Shown here piece by piece: positions 7,800 to 17,167 of a DNA stretch of 64,000 nucleotides. Origin of the DNA: Cohnella sp. SGD-V74 (GTDB lineage Bacteria; Bacillota; Bacilli; Paenibacillales; Paenibacillaceae). The notes under the pieces are model-generated. The model was not told the DNA's origin. It did not search any database and saw nothing but the letters and a program-made list of their open reading frames with translations. A program made the translations under genes and the position numbers. The stretch covers positions 124,001 to 188,000 of the forward strand of contig NZ_PVYW01000003.1 in the NCBI RefSeq assembly GCF_003001675.1, in the 5' to 3' direction. Each line of letters opens with the position of its first letter. Within the stretch, counting starts at the first letter, position 1.

Positions 7800-9609
7800 C
7801 GTGCGTGACTCCTCCTGTGTTCCGGCACAGAAACCGGACAATGACCGTTACGCCTTCTTCGCCCTCAGACTTGCGGAACTCGATTCCCGAATCGTCGCCG
7901 AACACTTGACGGATGCGCTGATTGACGTTGCTCAGACCGTAGGAACGACCGTTGTCCCCGCGCAGCATCGCATTCAACTGTTCCGCAGGCGCGCCGACTC
8001 CGTTGTCTCTGATTTCAATTTCAATCCACTCTCCCGACCGACGTGCGTGAATATAGACATGACCGACGCCCCGTTTCTTTTCTATGCCATGCACCAGACT
8101 GTTTTCCACAATCGGCTGCAGGGTCAGCTTGACAGCTGCATAACCGTAAACCTCCGGCTCAACCTCGATCGTAAAGGTCAGCTTCTCCTTAAATCTGATC
8201 TGCTGAATCGATAAGTAGCTTTCGACCTGCCGCAACTCATCCTCAATCGGAATAATATCCTGCCCCTTGCTCAGGCTGTAGCGAAAAAAATCCGACAGCG
8301 CCGTCACCATTTTACTAATATCCGGCACCTTATGTCTTAAAGCAATCCAGTTGATTGAATCGAGCGTATTGTATAAAAAGTGGGGATTGATTTGCGCCTG
8401 CAGCGCCTTTAGCTCCGCTTCTTTCTTGCGCACTTCGGAGACGTACAACTCGTCGATCAGTTCCTTTATGCGGCGAATCATCTGATTGTATTGGCTGAAC
8501 AGATACGTAAACTCGTCCTTGCGATGATATTGGATCTGGATATCGAAATTGCCGCTTCTGGCATACGCCATCACTTTGATGAATTTGCGAATTGGACTCG
8601 TAATATTTCCCGACAGCCACAGCGCGATCAGAAACGCAACCACCATGCAAGCGGCAAGCACAATGTACATCACTTGTCGAAACGCGACCAGCTTGCCATT
8701 CAAATCGCTGACGGGAGACAGAGATAGAATAGTCCAGCCAAGCGAATCGATGGACCGGGCGGATGCGAGCCACTCCTCTCCGTTCAGCACAGCCTCCCTC
8801 GGGCCAGCATCAAGGTGTAATTGTTGTTCCGCAAAAAAGGGAGGGCCAATGCCGACAATATCGCCGTTTGCTATTGCGGCATCGGAGGCGGCCACTACCC
8901 TGTAACGGTCGTCCACAATGGCGATCACGCTGTTGACAGAGGGCTTCATCTCGGCAATTATGGTAGTGAACTCGTCTATATCGGCCTGAACGGTCAGCAG
9001 ACCGACGTAGGGTATCGTCGCATTGCGCAGGCCGAACAGCCGCTTGGCAAGCACGATGCTATGCTCCGTCATTCCTGGTATCTCGCCCGGGGAAAGCGCG
9101 ACGATCGAATATTTCTGCTTGGGCGGCAAGTCGTAATACCAGTCCTCACGCTCCACTTGACTGATGGGCGACACGTATTGCGAAAAATTGTATTGCGCAT
9201 ATTCGGGACGATCGAGCATGTACAGACGCAATGTAAACTCTCGGCTCTGATCTCCCGGCAAATCGTAGCTGCCCACAAGCTTATTTAGGCTGGCAAGCTC
9301 ATTCACAATACCGACCTGTTCAAGCGGGCGATCGGCGGACAGCAGCTCCGTCATATCGGGATTTAGATAAATGGAACCCGCGATTTGCTCCATTTCTTCG
9401 ATTTTGTTCAGCAGCGCTCTCTCCGCTGAAACCAGGTTTTTCTGAAGCGTGGCCTCAATATTGCCCTTGATTGTACGGATCGATTCGTTGTAGATCGTGA
9501 CGGAAATGACCGAGGTCGGCAATATGACCAAAAATAAAAAATAAAGCAAGAGCCGAAATTTCAGGCTGACGTTATAGAAAAGCAGATAAGGCGCTATTTT
9601 TCGTAACAC
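7789..9609 (-). CDS. Sensor histidine kinase, YesM family
   Basis: 606 residues from the GTG at 9609. A membrane segment near the N-terminus (LLLYFLFLVILPTSVISVTIY), an extracellular sensor region of about 270 residues, a second membrane segment (VMYIVLAACMVVAFLIALW), a HAMP linker, then the His_kinase domain with the phosphoacceptor in QINPHFLYNTLDSINW and an ATPase domain with ENSLVHGIEKK. This is the standard YesM architecture for sensing extracellular sugars or their binding proteins. The frame is open back to a GTG at 9651, but a perfect TATAAT touches that codon, so the transcript would begin after it. The GTG at 9609 follows AAGTGGGG at nine bases and is the better start. Confidence 0.86.
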   Translation of the reverse strand: MLRKIAPYLLFYNVSLKFRLLLYFLFLVILPTSVISVTIYNESIRTIKGNIEATLQKNLVSAERALLNKIEEMEQIAGSIYLNPDMTELLSADRPLEQVGIVNELASLNKLVGSYDLPGDQSREFTLRLYMLDRPEYAQYNFSQYVSPISQVEREDWYYDLPPKQKYSIVALSPGEIPGMTEHSIVLAKRLFGLRNATIPYVGLLTVQADIDEFTTIIAEMKPSVNSVIAIVDDRYRVVAASDAAIANGDIVGIGPPFFAEQQLHLDAGPREAVLNGEEWLASARSIDSLGWTILSLSPVSDLNGKLVAFRQVMYIVLAACMVVAFLIALWLSGNITSPIRKFIKVMAYARSGNFDIQIQYHRKDEFTYLFSQYNQMIRRIKELIDELYVSEVRKKEAELKALQAQINPHFLYNTLDSINWIALRHKVPDISKMVTALSDFFRYSLSKGQDIIPIEDELRQVESYLSIQQIRFKEKLTFTIEVEPEVYGYAAVKLTLQPIVENSLVHGIEKKRGVGHVYIHARRSGEWIEIEIRDNGVGAPAEQLNAMLRGDNGRSYGLSNVNQRIRQVFGDDSGIEFRKSEGEEGVTVIVRFLCRNTGGVTHDEA

Positions 9610-9651
9610 ATTTATCAACCCCACTTCAAGATGAGCGCTAAACTTGCTCAC

Positions 9652-9680
9652 ATTATAAAGGAGCCCTGTCCGTATGAAAA
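9652..9680 (-). promoter_or_regulatory. SigA-type promoter for the yesM-yesN-like pair
   Basis: On the minus strand, TTTTCA (9680-9675, 4 of 6 matches), a 17-base spacer and TATAAT (9657-9652). It overlaps the start codon and ribosome site of the divergent lipoprotein gene at 9674, so expression of the two directions may interfere. Confidence 0.6.
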
Positions 9681-11092
9681 CCTATTATTGTCATAATATT
9701 CTGAAATGCCTCTTCGTATCGTTCGTCATTGTGACGATCGCAGGCTGTGCAAGCGGTAATCGAGCCTCGTTCGATTCTGGCTTGGAGTCGTCTGAACCCG
9801 TCGCGAAAAAGCTGACTATAACCGTGCAGGAGAATGCTCATTCCAATACGCTGCGAAGCATGATCCGCAAATACGAGCGAACGCACCCGGACGTCAAGGT
9901 CGAAATCGTCCGACTGCCATCGGATCGATATGAAGAACTGCTCCATATGTTGATGACCTCCGGCGAAGGACCGGATCTGTTCCACGCTTCGACCAGGTGG
10001 ATGGCAACCTACCTGTATAAAAACTGGCTGCTTGATCTTTCGGATTGGGTCGAGCTGGACCTGCTTGCCGAATATCCCCGATGGGCGGTCGACTACACGC
10101 GAACGAACAGCCGCTTCTATGCGCTTCCTTCAGAGCTGACCACGCTTCGGCTCGTCTATAATAAAGAGCTGTTTCGGCATGCCGGCCTCAATCCGGAGGC
10201 TCCTCCCGAAACCTTGTCAGATCTGCGCGACTATGCGATCCGAATCTCGCAGGCCGGTCAGGGTTATCGCATCTATGGCTTTGCCCTTCCCGCAGGAGAG
10301 AACGAGACGCTCCATCAAGCACTGGAGGCGGGCAGCACTCGCAGCGGCCATTACTACTACCGCTATGAGGACGGCGTATACGATTTCTCCGTCTATCTGC
10401 CCTGGTTCGAAACCATTCTCGAAATGAAGCAAGAGGGGGGCGTGTTTCCCGGCGAAACCTCGCTTTCCATGGATACAGCTCTGACACAATTTGCAGAAGG
10501 TTATATCGGCATGATGTACATGACCAACCGCGACTTTTTTGCGTTGACACAAAGCATGGAGGATTATTCCTCGCTTGGCGTCGCCCTGCCTCCTGTCTAT
10601 AGCGACGCTGTGAAAGACAACGGCGCCCTGATGCTCACGCTGCAAGCCCCGCTTGTCGTCCATAACCATACCGAATACAGGACAGAGGCGGTCGATCTCT
10701 GGAAAACGCTGCATACCGAGGCTTTCCAGGATCAGCTATTCCGGGAAGATCTGTCGATTCCCGTTCGGCGAATGTCCGTCATGAACGCCGAAACGGATCG
10801 TGCGTTAAGCTCCTTTCAGCCGATAGGTCAGGAATCTCCTTACCCTCAAGAGCCCAAATTCATTTTAGAGAATCGCTCTGTCGATAATTTCGCGAATCTA
10901 AGCGATTCGCTTCGCATGGGCGCTTACCGGGACATCTTGCTGGGCATCACAGCCCCCGAAGAAGCATTGAACAGCTTGTCCGGGCAATACAATCGTTCGC
11001 TCGAAAATGCCATCTATCGCGGCCTTATTAATATGGAGCACTATATCTATCCCGAATTCGATCCTCTCCAGCCCATTCACGAAATCAAATAG
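9674..11092 (+). CDS. Extracellular solute-binding lipoprotein, family 1
   Basis: 472 residues. A lipoprotein signal peptide ends in the lipobox IAGC, with the lipidated cysteine at residue 25. The mature part has the family 1 solute-binding pattern: a first strand KLTITVQEN, an RKYERTHPDVKVEIVRLPSD segment and GEGPDLFHASTRWM, which forms the ligand-cleft hinge region. RBS AAGGAG precedes the ATG at 9674. It is divergent from the YesM-like kinase and 100 bases upstream of a second, LplA-like binding protein. One binding protein is enough for one transporter, so this one may bind a different ligand or present ligand to the YesM sensor; that is inference. Confidence 0.86.
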   Translation: MKTYYCHNILKCLFVSFVIVTIAGCASGNRASFDSGLESSEPVAKKLTITVQENAHSNTLRSMIRKYERTHPDVKVEIVRLPSDRYEELLHMLMTSGEGPDLFHASTRWMATYLYKNWLLDLSDWVELDLLAEYPRWAVDYTRTNSRFYALPSELTTLRLVYNKELFRHAGLNPEAPPETLSDLRDYAIRISQAGQGYRIYGFALPAGENETLHQALEAGSTRSGHYYYRYEDGVYDFSVYLPWFETILEMKQEGGVFPGETSLSMDTALTQFAEGYIGMMYMTNRDFFALTQSMEDYSSLGVALPPVYSDAVKDNGALMLTLQAPLVVHNHTEYRTEAVDLWKTLHTEAFQDQLFREDLSIPVRRMSVMNAETDRALSSFQPIGQESPYPQEPKFILENRSVDNFANLSDSLRMGAYRDILLGITAPEEALNSLSGQYNRSLENAIYRGLINMEHYIYPEFDPLQPIHEIK

Positions 11093-11192
11093 AATTTTAA
11101 AGATTGCTGTAGATTATTTTATTCAGCCTCTTGAAAGCGGTCTCTATAATGAAAGCGAACAACAATTACAGCTAACGGGGGTATGAACGGGA

Positions 11193-12716
11193 ATGAAAAT
11201 GAAGAAACGCTTTACCAATCTGCTGGCGCTGGCGGTCAGCGCGGCGCTTATCCTTACCGGTTGTTCCGGCAAAAGCAACGGCAACGACAGCACGCAGGTT
11301 GCCAGCAATCTGCCCTCCGGCACCACACCGGAAGCAGCCACAGAGGCAACGCCGACGCCACTTCCGCCGGTTGAACTGAGCATCTACTACCCAGGCGACG
11401 AACAAAAGGATGCGGCTCTAGTCGAAGCGCGGCTGAATGCGCTGCTGGAGGACAAGATCAACGCTACAGTCAAAATCAACGCCGTAAGCTGGGGAGATTG
11501 GACACAGAAAATTAACCTGATGGTTTCAGGAGGAGAACCGTTCGACCTGATGTTTTCGGCAAGCTGGGATCGCTTTGGCAGCAATGTGGCCAAGGGCGCT
11601 TTCCTGCCTCTCAACGATTTGATCGATGACTATGCGGTCGAGTTGAAGGAAGGCATGCGCTCTGAATATTTCAATGCGACCTCGGTTGACGGTAAAATCT
11701 ATGCGGTGCCCGTCCAGAAGGAGCTTGCGCAGCAATTCGGACTGGTTCTGAGTAAACCTCTTGTTGAAAAATATCAATTCGATTTGAGCACCATCAACAA
11801 GCTGGAGGATATCGAGCCTTGGCTCCAAACGATCAAGGACAATGAGCCTGATATCGTTCCGCTGTGGGCCAGCCGCACTCTCTCTGGACTTCAACCGTTC
11901 GAGGCTGTCGGAAGCAGCGCAATTCCTGGCTCCATCTACAGAGGCGGAGAACCAACGGTGTTCAACAAATTCGAATCTCCCGAAACGCTTGAGCTGCTCA
12001 CGATGCTCCGCGCCTGGAATTTAAAAGGTTTCTTCCAGGATGATCCCGCAACGCAAAAAGACGCAACGGCTCACAACAAGAGCGGTCGCGTGTTCGCTCA
12101 ACAACTGCAGCTGAAGCCGGGCAAGGATGTCGAGTTTAGCGTCCAGCAAGGCCATGAGTTTGTACAATTGGAGCTTACGGACGCCTATACGACGAGCGGA
12201 GACATTACAGGCGCCCTGACCGCCATTTCCCGCACATCAAAAAATCCTGAACGCGCCATGATGCTGCTCAATTTACTCCATACGGATGCCGAAATTTTGA
12301 ACACGCTCGTGTTCGGCGTCGAGGGTACGCATTTCATTCGCAACGGCAATATAATCAGCAAGCCGGACGGTCTTGAAGAAAGCGGTTATGTACCGGGTAT
12401 CAACTGGATGTTCGGCAACCAATTCCTGAATTACTTGTGGGACAATGAGGATCCGCTCAAATGGGAGAAGTTCCGTGAATTCAATGAAAGCGCGACACCT
12501 TCGGTATTGCTCGGGTTCAGCTACAATCCCGAGCCGGTTACGAACGAAGAGGCTGCGATCAGCAATTTATTCGATCAGTATATCGACGCCCTGTTTACCG
12601 GTGTCGGCGATCCCGCAAAGCTGCTGGAGGAATTCAACGATAAAATGAGAAAAGCCGGTATGAACAAAATTCTTGAAGAAAAGCAAAAGCAGGTCAACGA
12701 ATTCCTGAATCGATAG
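11193..12716 (+). CDS. Extracellular solute-binding lipoprotein, LplA type
   Basis: 507 residues. A charged N-terminus and hydrophobic core end in the lipobox LTGC (lipidated C24), followed by a low-complexity Ser/Asn/Thr/Pro linker to about residue 60. The mature domain begins VELSIYYPGDEQKDAALVEARLN. The C-terminal part (about 400-507), ending AGMNKILEEKQKQVNEF, matches the DUF3502-type tail of LplA-like oligosaccharide-binding proteins. It is followed by two Lpl-type permeases, and the ATPase is presumably a shared MsmX-type protein encoded elsewhere, as is usual for such systems. The ribosome site (GAACGGGA) is weak and an in-frame ATG two codons in is possible. Confidence 0.9.
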   Translation: MKMKKRFTNLLALAVSAALILTGCSGKSNGNDSTQVASNLPSGTTPEAATEATPTPLPPVELSIYYPGDEQKDAALVEARLNALLEDKINATVKINAVSWGDWTQKINLMVSGGEPFDLMFSASWDRFGSNVAKGAFLPLNDLIDDYAVELKEGMRSEYFNATSVDGKIYAVPVQKELAQQFGLVLSKPLVEKYQFDLSTINKLEDIEPWLQTIKDNEPDIVPLWASRTLSGLQPFEAVGSSAIPGSIYRGGEPTVFNKFESPETLELLTMLRAWNLKGFFQDDPATQKDATAHNKSGRVFAQQLQLKPGKDVEFSVQQGHEFVQLELTDAYTTSGDITGALTAISRTSKNPERAMMLLNLLHTDAEILNTLVFGVEGTHFIRNGNIISKPDGLEESGYVPGINWMFGNQFLNYLWDNEDPLKWEKFREFNESATPSVLLGFSYNPEPVTNEEAAISNLFDQYIDALFTGVGDPAKLLEEFNDKMRKAGMNKILEEKQKQVNEFLNR

Positions 12717-12739
12717 CAGGTGTCGCCACTGCCGCAAGC

Positions 12740-12777
12740 GGACCGGGTTCCATGCAGATCAGGAACCCGGTCCTTTT
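12740..12777 (+). terminator. Intra-operon hairpin between binding protein and permeases
   Basis: GGACCGGGTTCC and GGAACCCGGTCC form a perfect 12-bp stem with a 10-base loop, followed by only four T. The short U-tract suggests partial termination, which would give more binding protein than permease, or 3'-end protection of the upstream message. Confidence 0.75.
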
Positions 12778-12797
12778 ATAGAAAAGGAGAGCATACG

Positions 12798-13733
12798 ATG
12801 TCCATCATGAACGCCGTACAACGCCAATACAAGCGAACAATCAAATATCGCGTCCTGTTTCTTATGCTGCTGCCGGCAACCGCCGTCCTGATCTTCAACA
12901 ATTATATTCCGATGGCGGGCGTCATCGTCGCCTTCAAAACCTATACCTTTGACGGCGGCATATACGGAAGTCCCTGGGCCGGTTTTAACAACTTCAAGTT
13001 TCTGTTCCAGACCGAAGAAGCCTGGATCGCTACACGTAATACCGTTCTGTACAACGGAGCATTTATTATCATTAATACGGTCGCAGCCATCACGCTGGCC
13101 ATTGCGCTTAACGAACTGCGGAATCGCCGGCTTGCGAAGTTTTATCAGAGCAGCCTGCTGTTCCCTTACTTCCTCTCCTTTGTCGCGGTCAGTTACCTGG
13201 CTTACGCCTTTCTCGGCGGAGGAACGGGTTTTATCAATAAATCCATTTTGGAGCCGCTCGGCCTCTCCCCCGTCTCCTGGTACAGCGAACCCGCGCACTG
13301 GATCTATATTTTACCCATCGTAAATCTGTGGAAGGGCGTTGGATATACGATGATCGTTTATCTAGCCTCGATTGTGGCCATCGACCCGGAGTATTACGAG
13401 GCCGCTCTCATAGACGGCGCATCCAAGCGGCAACAAATTATGAAGATTACCATTCCGCTTATGATGCCGGTTATCATTATTATGATTATTCTGCAAATCG
13501 GGCGCATCTTCAACGCCGACTTCGGTTTGTTTTATCAGGTTCCGCTGAACAGCGGGCCGCTATATCCGACAACCAACGTTATCGACACCTTTGTATACCG
13601 ATCCTTCCTGCTTAACGGCAACGTCGGCATGTCCGCAGCAGCCGGTTTTTACCAAGCGATGGTCGGGCTAGTCATTGTCTATCTGACCAACTATACCGTA
13701 CGCAAGATCAGCAAAGAAAACGCATTATTCTGA
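12798..13733 (+). CDS. Sugar ABC transporter permease, LplB type
   Basis: 311 residues with six predicted membrane segments, the first at about residues 24-44 (VLFLMLLPATAVLIFNNYIP). The cytoplasmic EAA loop that docks the ATPase reads YYEAALIDGASKRQQIMKI, followed by TIPLMMPVIIIM. LplB-type permeases import complex oligosaccharides together with an LplC partner. The ATG at 12798 has AAAAGGAG ahead of it; the open frame upstream of it covers the terminator-like hairpin and is not coding. The partner gene starts 15 bases after its stop. Confidence 0.93.
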   Translation: MSIMNAVQRQYKRTIKYRVLFLMLLPATAVLIFNNYIPMAGVIVAFKTYTFDGGIYGSPWAGFNNFKFLFQTEEAWIATRNTVLYNGAFIIINTVAAITLAIALNELRNRRLAKFYQSSLLFPYFLSFVAVSYLAYAFLGGGTGFINKSILEPLGLSPVSWYSEPAHWIYILPIVNLWKGVGYTMIVYLASIVAIDPEYYEAALIDGASKRQQIMKITIPLMMPVIIIMIILQIGRIFNADFGLFYQVPLNSGPLYPTTNVIDTFVYRSFLLNGNVGMSAAAGFYQAMVGLVIVYLTNYTVRKISKENALF

Positions 13734-13748
13734 GGAGAGATCTCATTC

Positions 13749-14636
13749 ATGATCAATCGCATTTCCTGGAGCTCGAATCTGCTGTTAAACCTTCTATTTG
13801 TAATTGCCACGCTGGCCTGCCTGTTCCCGGTTCTGATTGTCGTTTCGGTATCGCTGACGGACGAGAACGCCATTATCCGCAGCGGCTACCGTATTATTCC
13901 GGAGCAGTTTTCATGGTATGCCTATGAATTTCTGTTTAAGGATTACGCCAAAATTGTTCGCGGCTACACCGTGTCCATTGTCGTCACCCTCCTTGGAACC
14001 TTTATCAGTCTGTTGCTGACCTCCTTGTTTGCGTATCCGCTGTCGCGTCGCGACATGCCGTTTCGGAATCCGATTTCCTTTTTCGTTTTTTTCACCATGC
14101 TGTTCAACGGCGGTCTTGTGCCTTGGTATCTCACTTACTCTGCAGCAGGGCTTAAAAACACGCTTGCAGCTCTTATTATTCCGCTGCTGATCGTCCCATT
14201 TAACATCATCATTATGCGAATTTTCTTTACGAATACCATCCCCGACTCGCTTGTCGAATCGGCGAAGATCGACGGAGCCGGCGAATTTCGCATCTATGGC
14301 CGGATCATTTTGCCGCTGTCGCTCCCGGTCATGGCTACGATTGGCTTGTTCCAAACGTTGAACTATTGGAACGATTGGTTCAACAGCATGGTGTTCATTA
14401 GCAACAACGATCTGGTCAGCCTGCAATATTTGATGTACAAGGTCATTAATCAAATTCAGTATTTAACCTCCGGCATGGTGGATGCCACTATCGCCGGTCA
14501 AGAGCTTTCCAAGATCCCCACTGAAACCGTCCGCATGGCGATGGCCATTGTCGGTATCGGACCGATCGTCTTCGTCTATCCATTTGTGCAAAAATACTTT
14601 GTCAAAGGTCTTACGATCGGCGCGGTTAAAGGATGA
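13749..14636 (+). CDS. Sugar ABC transporter permease, LplC/YtcP type
   Basis: 295 residues, six predicted membrane segments. The N-terminal segment LLLNLLFVIATLACLFPVLIV and the periplasmic-side LTDENAIIRSGYRIIP are typical of YtcP/LplC proteins. The EAA loop SAKIDGAGEFRIYGRIILP lies near residue 175. It ends KYFVKGLTIGAVKG, the standard C-terminus of this family. It forms the transmembrane channel as a heterodimer with the upstream LplB-like protein. GAGGAGA precedes the ATG. The esterase gene begins 40 bases downstream and is probably in the same transcript. Confidence 0.93.
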   Translation: MINRISWSSNLLLNLLFVIATLACLFPVLIVVSVSLTDENAIIRSGYRIIPEQFSWYAYEFLFKDYAKIVRGYTVSIVVTLLGTFISLLLTSLFAYPLSRRDMPFRNPISFFVFFTMLFNGGLVPWYLTYSAAGLKNTLAALIIPLLIVPFNIIIMRIFFTNTIPDSLVESAKIDGAGEFRIYGRIILPLSLPVMATIGLFQTLNYWNDWFNSMVFISNNDLVSLQYLMYKVINQIQYLTSGMVDATIAGQELSKIPTETVRMAMAIVGIGPIVFVYPFVQKYFVKGLTIGAVKG

Positions 14637-14676
14637 CAATTAGTAGAGCTGAGCTAAAAGGCGGGAGAGATATAAA

Positions 14677-15651
14677 GTGGGATGGTTCGAAACACGCAAG
14701 CAAGAGCTTATGCAGCAAAATCCGGAAAGAACAATATCGATCCAACAAATTGACGAATATTGGAACAGCATTTTGCAGAAGCAGTCCCTCATTCCTTTAC
14801 TGGTGTCAAGAGAAACTCAGAATTCGCCGTATTCGACCGTTCGTGTCGACAAACTAACCTTTCAAGGGTTCGACGAGACGCCCGTCCACAGCTGGCTGCT
14901 GCTTCCTCGCCAGGAACTGGAGGTGAATCCGTTGCCGTGCGTTATTGTGTATCAAGGCTACATGGGTGATCGCGGACTGCCCGACCGCTATGCGCCTTGG
15001 CTGCTTCGCGGCTTCGCCGTTCTGGCCGTTGACGCCCGCGGACAAGGCGGTCAAACGGGCAGCTGTCTTCCGCTTAGCGAAGGTTGGGTAAAAGGCTGGG
15101 TTACGCAAGGTATCTGCCATATTGACGAGAGCTATTATAAGGCGATCATCCTGGACGCCGTACGAGCCATCGACGCTGCGGCAGCACAACCGGAGATCGA
15201 CAAATCGCACCTGGCGGCAGTTGGCGGGAGCCAGGGAGGCGGTCTGGCTCTACTGACTGCGGCTTTGCACCCGCAGCTAGGAGTCTGCGTCGCAGATATC
15301 CCGAATATGTGCCATCTCGAATACGGACTCATGCATTCCACAGGCTCTCTAAGCGAAATTGCCGCTTATTTGAAACGGTATCCCGAACGTCTGCCGGCCA
15401 TCCGCCAAACATTGGCCCATGTCGATTTGCTCAATCTGGTTCATCGCATCTCTATCCCTGTCATGATCTCTGTCGGCTGGAAAGACGCGATTTGTCTGCC
15501 CGAAACGATCTACGCGTTATATAATCGGCTTGACGCTCCCAAACAATTGATCGACTATCCGTTTTCCGGACATGAGGTCAGCGAACATCAGCATTCGCTG
15601 GGCATGGATTTTGTGACCGCGACTTTTCGCAACCAGGCAAAAACGCCTTAG
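14677..15651 (+). CDS. Acetylxylan esterase / cephalosporin-C deacetylase-like hydrolase
   Basis: 324 residues, alpha/beta hydrolase of the AXE1 family. The nucleophile elbow is GGSQGGG at about residue 184, the acid is likely the Asp in VGWKDAICLPET, and the His is in FSGHEVSEHQ. The oxyanion region VIVYQGYMGDRG and the ARGQGGQTGS turn are also family features. There is no signal peptide, so it would deacetylate sugars after uptake. The start is a GTG at 14677 preceded by GGCGGGAGAG. Its place at the end of the Lpl-type uptake cluster suggests that the imported substrate is an acetylated oligosaccharide, for example from xylan or pectin; this is inference. Confidence 0.85.
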   Translation: MGWFETRKQELMQQNPERTISIQQIDEYWNSILQKQSLIPLLVSRETQNSPYSTVRVDKLTFQGFDETPVHSWLLLPRQELEVNPLPCVIVYQGYMGDRGLPDRYAPWLLRGFAVLAVDARGQGGQTGSCLPLSEGWVKGWVTQGICHIDESYYKAIILDAVRAIDAAAAQPEIDKSHLAAVGGSQGGGLALLTAALHPQLGVCVADIPNMCHLEYGLMHSTGSLSEIAAYLKRYPERLPAIRQTLAHVDLLNLVHRISIPVMISVGWKDAICLPETIYALYNRLDAPKQLIDYPFSGHEVSEHQHSLGMDFVTATFRNQAKTP

Positions 15652-15679
15652 GCGTCCTCCAGACGATGAATCACTAATA

Positions 15680-15725
15680 AAGAGCAGCATGACTTCCCCG
15701 GGGAGGGGACAGTCATGCTGCTCTT
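15680..15725. terminator. Bidirectional terminator between esterase and pdhD
   Basis: AAGAGCAGCATGACT and AGTCATGCTGCTCTT form a perfect 15-bp stem around a GC-rich loop. It lies between two convergent genes, 28 bases after the esterase stop and 17 bases after the pdhD stop. Confidence 0.85.
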
Positions 15726-15742
15726 ATTGAAATTGCTCTTCC

Positions 15743-17164
15743 TTAAGATTTAGGCGCAAGCGTATGGATCGGGTGACCCATGGCGAGTTCCGCCGTATCC
15801 ATCGTAATTTCGCCCAGCGTCGGGTGCGCATGGATTGTCAGCGCGATATCCTCGATCGTCGCGCCCATCTCGATCGCAAGGCCAAGCTCCGCGATCATGT
15901 TGGAAGCTTCGACGCCCGCGATTTGCGCACCGAGCACAAGGCCCGTATCCGCGTCATGAACGAGCTTCATGAAGCCGTCCGCTCCGCCCAGCGTCACCGC
16001 GCGGCCGTTGCCGCCGAACGGGAACTTGCTGGATTTCGCGTTATGGCCTTTTTCCTTCGCTTCCTTCTCCGTGTAGCCGACGCTTGCGCATTCGGGGTCG
16101 GAGAACGCGACGGCCGGAATGCACTTGTAGTCGACCTTCGAAGGCAAGCCCGCGATCGCTTCCGCGGCCACTTTCGCTTCGTAGGAAGCTTTGTGCGCCA
16201 GCGCCGCGCCCGGCACGATGTCGCCGATCGCATAGATGTGCGGGATGCTCGTACGGCATTGGTCGTCGACTTCGATCAGGCCGCGCTCGCCGACCTTCAC
16301 GCCGATCAGATCGAGTCCGAGCTCTCCGTCCGTGTTGGGACGGCGTCCTACGGTCACGAGCAAGTAATCGGCCGTTACCGTCTTCTGCTCTCCGCCGACT
16401 TCGTACGTCACCGTGACGTCCTTGTCGGATTGCTCCGCGCCTTTGGCCAGCGCGCCGTTGACGATCTCGACGCCGGACTTCTTCAGCTTCTTGACCACCA
16501 GCTGGCTCATGTCCTTGTCGAAGCCCGGAAGAATCGTGTCCGCTCCCTCGAGCACAGTCACCTTCGTGCCGAACTTCGCGTACATTTGACCAAGCTCGAT
16601 GCCGATGTAGCCGCCGCCGATAACGACAAGGCTCTTCGGCAGCTCAGGCAGCGACAGCGCTTCTGTCGAAGACAGAATGCGTCCGCCGAACGGGAACGGC
16701 TTCAGCTCGATCGGACGGGAGCCAGTCGCGATGATGCAGTTTTTGAAACGGTAGCGCGGCGCTTCCTGATCGTTGAACAGACGGGCTTCGTTCTCGTTGA
16801 TGAACATAACCTCGCCTTGGAACATTTGCACCTTGTTCGCCTTCAGCAGCATTTCCACGCCGCTCGTCATTTTGTTGACGACGGAGTTTTTGTAGTCTTG
16901 CACTTTGCCGAAGTCGACGCCGACGTTGTCCGCGGACAAGCCGAAGTCGGCTGCGTGCTGCATCGCTTCGTAGTGGTGCGCCGAGTTGATCAGCGCCTTG
17001 GACGGGATACAGCCGACGTTCAAGCAGACGCCGCCGAACTTGCCTTTGTCCGCGATGATGACCTTCTGTCCCAATTGAGCGGCGCGGATGGCCGCGACGT
17101 ATCCGCCGGGGCCCGCACCGATAACGAGCAAATCAATATCCAGAGAAGCGTCTCCTACGACCAT
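15743..17164 (-). CDS. pdhD: Dihydrolipoyl dehydrogenase (E3 of pyruvate dehydrogenase)
   Basis: 473 residues. E3 reoxidises dihydrolipoamide on E2 and reduces NAD. FAD site [12 protein letters not shown] near residue 15, redox-active disulfide in [13 protein letters not shown] (C47/C52), NAD site [13 protein letters not shown], and the C-terminal catalytic His-Glu pair in HAHPTLGE. The ATG at 17164 is three bases after the pdhC stop, so translation is likely coupled. It is the last gene of the pdhABCD operon and is followed by a strong bidirectional terminator. Confidence 0.96.
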   Translation of the reverse strand: MVVGDASLDIDLLVIGAGPGGYVAAIRAAQLGQKVIIADKGKFGGVCLNVGCIPSKALINSAHHYEAMQHAADFGLSADNVGVDFGKVQDYKNSVVNKMTSGVEMLLKANKVQMFQGEVMFINENEARLFNDQEAPRYRFKNCIIATGSRPIELKPFPFGGRILSSTEALSLPELPKSLVVIGGGYIGIELGQMYAKFGTKVTVLEGADTILPGFDKDMSQLVVKKLKKSGVEIVNGALAKGAEQSDKDVTVTYEVGGEQKTVTADYLLVTVGRRPNTDGELGLDLIGVKVGERGLIEVDDQCRTSIPHIYAIGDIVPGAALAHKASYEAKVAAEAIAGLPSKVDYKCIPAVAFSDPECASVGYTEKEAKEKGHNAKSSKFPFGGNGRAVTLGGADGFMKLVHDADTGLVLGAQIAGVEASNMIAELGLAIEMGATIEDIALTIHAHPTLGEITMDTAELAMGHPIHTLAPKS

Positions 17165-17167
17165 GTC

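Noticed and set aside
11132..11154. SigA promoter (TTGAAA and TATAAT) ahead of the second lipoprotein gene
   Set aside because: The two hexamers are only 8 bases apart, and the sequence 17 bases ahead of TATAAT is a poor -35.
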